Positions 5,751-6,497 of a stretch of DNA of 6,497 nt are shown piece by piece. A model generated the notes under the pieces. It saw nothing but the letters and a program-made list of their open reading frames with translations. It was not told where the DNA came from and ran no database searches. Positions within the stretch are counted from its first letter, which is position 1. The number at the start of each line of letters is the position of its first letter. This stretch comes from Ktedonobacterales bacterium. Lineage in GTDB: Bacteria; Chloroflexota; Ktedonobacteria; Ktedonobacterales; JACDGC01. The stretch covers positions 1-6,497 of the forward strand of contig JACDGC010000229.1 in NCBI GenBank assembly GCA_013815535.1, in the 5' to 3' direction. A program made the translations under genes and the position numbers.

Positions 5751-5976
5751 GTACGAGATTGCCGTGGGCTGGATGCCGTTTTCATCTGTAATTCTCAGCA
5801 TAGGTCAGCCGGGATCTGTAATGGCGGCAATCAGGCACAACTCTACTAGACGATGCGTATGATACCCTTGAAATGCCCGCTCATAAGAAAATGCCATAGT
5901 ATGCGGTAGCTCAGCATCATTCTTGCGTTTACCTCATCTTTAGCAAAGATACCCAGATTTCCTGACATCTTTCCTC
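5751..5976. other. Noncoding stretch without recognised feature
   Basis: About 225 bp with no credible open frame on either strand and no tRNA-like fold that I could see; AT content rises toward the right. A 9-mer, ATCTGTAAT, occurs at 5784-5792 and 5814-5822, exactly 30 bp apart, which may be chance. Confidence 0.5.
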
Positions 5977-6005
5977 TCGACGGATGCGGAGTGCGGTGGT
6001 ATAGT
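5977..6005 (+). promoter_or_regulatory. Extended -10 promoter for the MerR-like gene
   Basis: The -35 is TCGACG (5977-5982, 4 of 6 to TTGACA), with a 17-bp spacer and -10 TATAGT (6000-6005, 5 of 6) preceded by the TGG extension at 5997-5999. The predicted start is near A6012, after a run of seven T (6005-6011), giving a leader of about 53 nt. This is the best sigma-70-type promoter in the window. Confidence 0.6.
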
Positions 6006-6021
6006 TTTTTTAGATAGACGT

Positions 6022-6038
6022 AGATTTCCTATGATTTC
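6022..6038 (+). repeat. GATTTC repeats in the MerR-like gene leader
   Basis: GATTTC occurs at 6023-6028 and 6033-6038, a 10-bp period. The longer AGATTTCCT at 6022-6030 recurs at 5955-5963, upstream of the -35. The copies thus flank the promoter and are candidate operator half-sites. A 10-bp palindrome CGGCATGCCG (6042-6051) follows, ending at the Shine-Dalgarno sequence. Confidence 0.35.
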
Positions 6039-6064
6039 AGGCGGCATGCCGAGGGGATAGTTGG

Positions 6065-6497
6065 ATGAGTGACTCAGAAGACCGAGCGCGGCTGTTGACG
6101 CTGAGCGAGGCGGCAGATTTCGTGGGGGTGCATGCCAGCACGTTGCGCGAATGGGCCGAGCGTGGCTTAGTGACGCATCTGCGGACGCCTGGTGGTCATC
6201 GCCGTTTTTTCACGCAGGACCTGCAAGCGTTCCTCGCGGCCAGCCGCCAAGGGGGGGCGCTTGTTCCCGCCACCCGCGAGATCGAGGCGCGCACGCTGCA
6301 CCAGATCCATGTTGGCGTCCCGATGGATGCCTCATGGCATGGCGCACACGATTCGCTGGGCATTGAGCAAAAGCGCGAACAGGGGCGGCGGTTGCTGGGC
6401 TTGGCGTTGCACTATGTGTCGCGCCAGTCGGGTCGTGAATCCGTCATCTCCGAGGCGGAGGAGATTGGCCGCGACTATGGCCGCGATGCCATTGCGC
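6065..6497 (+). CDS. MerR-type helix-turn-helix regulator with RsbRD_N-like segment (3' truncated by window)
   Basis: Probable DNA-binding transcriptional regulator; 144 codons are visible and the frame is open at the edge. Residues 10-57 form a MerR/excisionase winged helix-turn-helix: LLTLSEAADFVGVHASTLREW (helix-turn-helix), then ERGLVTHLRTPGGHRRF, the classic wing motif with GGHRR at 43-47, then a short helix DLQAFLAA. A linker rich in Gly, Ala and Pro (about 60-70) leads to a predicted helical region from about 100, with GRRLLGLALHYVSRQ and EAEEIGRDYGRDAI, which resembles RsbRD_N-type sensor segments found after such domains in Chloroflexota (from memory). No metal-binding cysteines are visible, so a metal-sensing MerR is unlikely. 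ATG 6065 follows GAGGGG (6051-6056) at 8 nt. The ligand or partner is unknown. Confidence 0.85.
   Translation, partial: MSDSEDRARLLTLSEAADFVGVHASTLREWAERGLVTHLRTPGGHRRFFTQDLQAFLAASRQGGALVPATREIEARTLHQIHVGVPMDASWHGAHDSLGIEQKREQGRRLLGLALHYVSRQSGRESVISEAEEIGRDYGRDAIA

Noticed and set aside
5784..5822. ATCTGTAAT repeated 30 bp apart, and CTCAGCAT repeated at 5794 and 5910
   Set aside because: Words of 8-9 bases are expected to recur by chance at about this rate in a 380-bp region; no further structure supports a CRISPR or binding array.
5867..5900. CTTGAAA at 5867-5873 as a heat-shock sigma -35
   Set aside because: No matching -10 follows at suitable spacing and no gene starts nearby.

Overview
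The window is about 60% GC and carries six protein-coding genes, two of them cut by the window edges. The GroEL sequence, the N-terminal MerR-like gene architecture and the general look of the proteins suggest Chloroflexota (a Chloroflexus/Ktedonobacter-like lineage). This is inference from remembered family sequences, not a search result. Nearly all recognisable content is housekeeping: fatty-acid/butyrate-type CoA metabolism, the GroES-GroEL chaperonin, polyphosphate synthesis, a small cupin and a DNA-binding regulator. I found no CRISPR array, insertion sequence, tRNA, rRNA or phage gene, and no clear previously undescribed system. The most interesting material is in the intergenic DNA.

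Layout. (1) 1-508, minus strand: N-terminal 169 residues of a 3-hydroxyacyl-CoA dehydrogenase that runs off the left edge. (2) 509-716: divergent control region with a consensus extended -10 on the minus strand, an overlapping -10-like hexamer on the plus strand, a small palindrome, an 11-bp-spaced direct repeat and two potential leader hairpins in front of groES. No classical CIRCE or HAIR heat-shock operator is visible. (3) 717-2725: groES-groEL operon with a hairpin in the 83-bp gap, closed by a strong 15-bp stem terminator at 2746-2779. (4) 2780-3039: leader of ppk, with a tandem octamer next to the ribosome-binding site. (5) 3040-5684: polyphosphate kinase (ppk1) followed 50 bp later by a cupin gene, probably co-transcribed, ended by a long inverted repeat at 5701-5750. 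(6) 5751-6064: noncoding, AT-richer DNA with a good extended -10 promoter. (7) 6065 to the right edge: a MerR-type helix-turn-helix protein with a second, RsbRD_N-like helical segment, truncated by the window.

How they fit together. GroES/GroEL form the ATP-driven folding chamber. PPK1 makes polyphosphate, itself a stress-related energy and phosphate store with chaperone-like activity in some bacteria, so the two central units share a stress theme. They are separated by a strong terminator and look independently transcribed. The outer genes have no evident pathway link to them.
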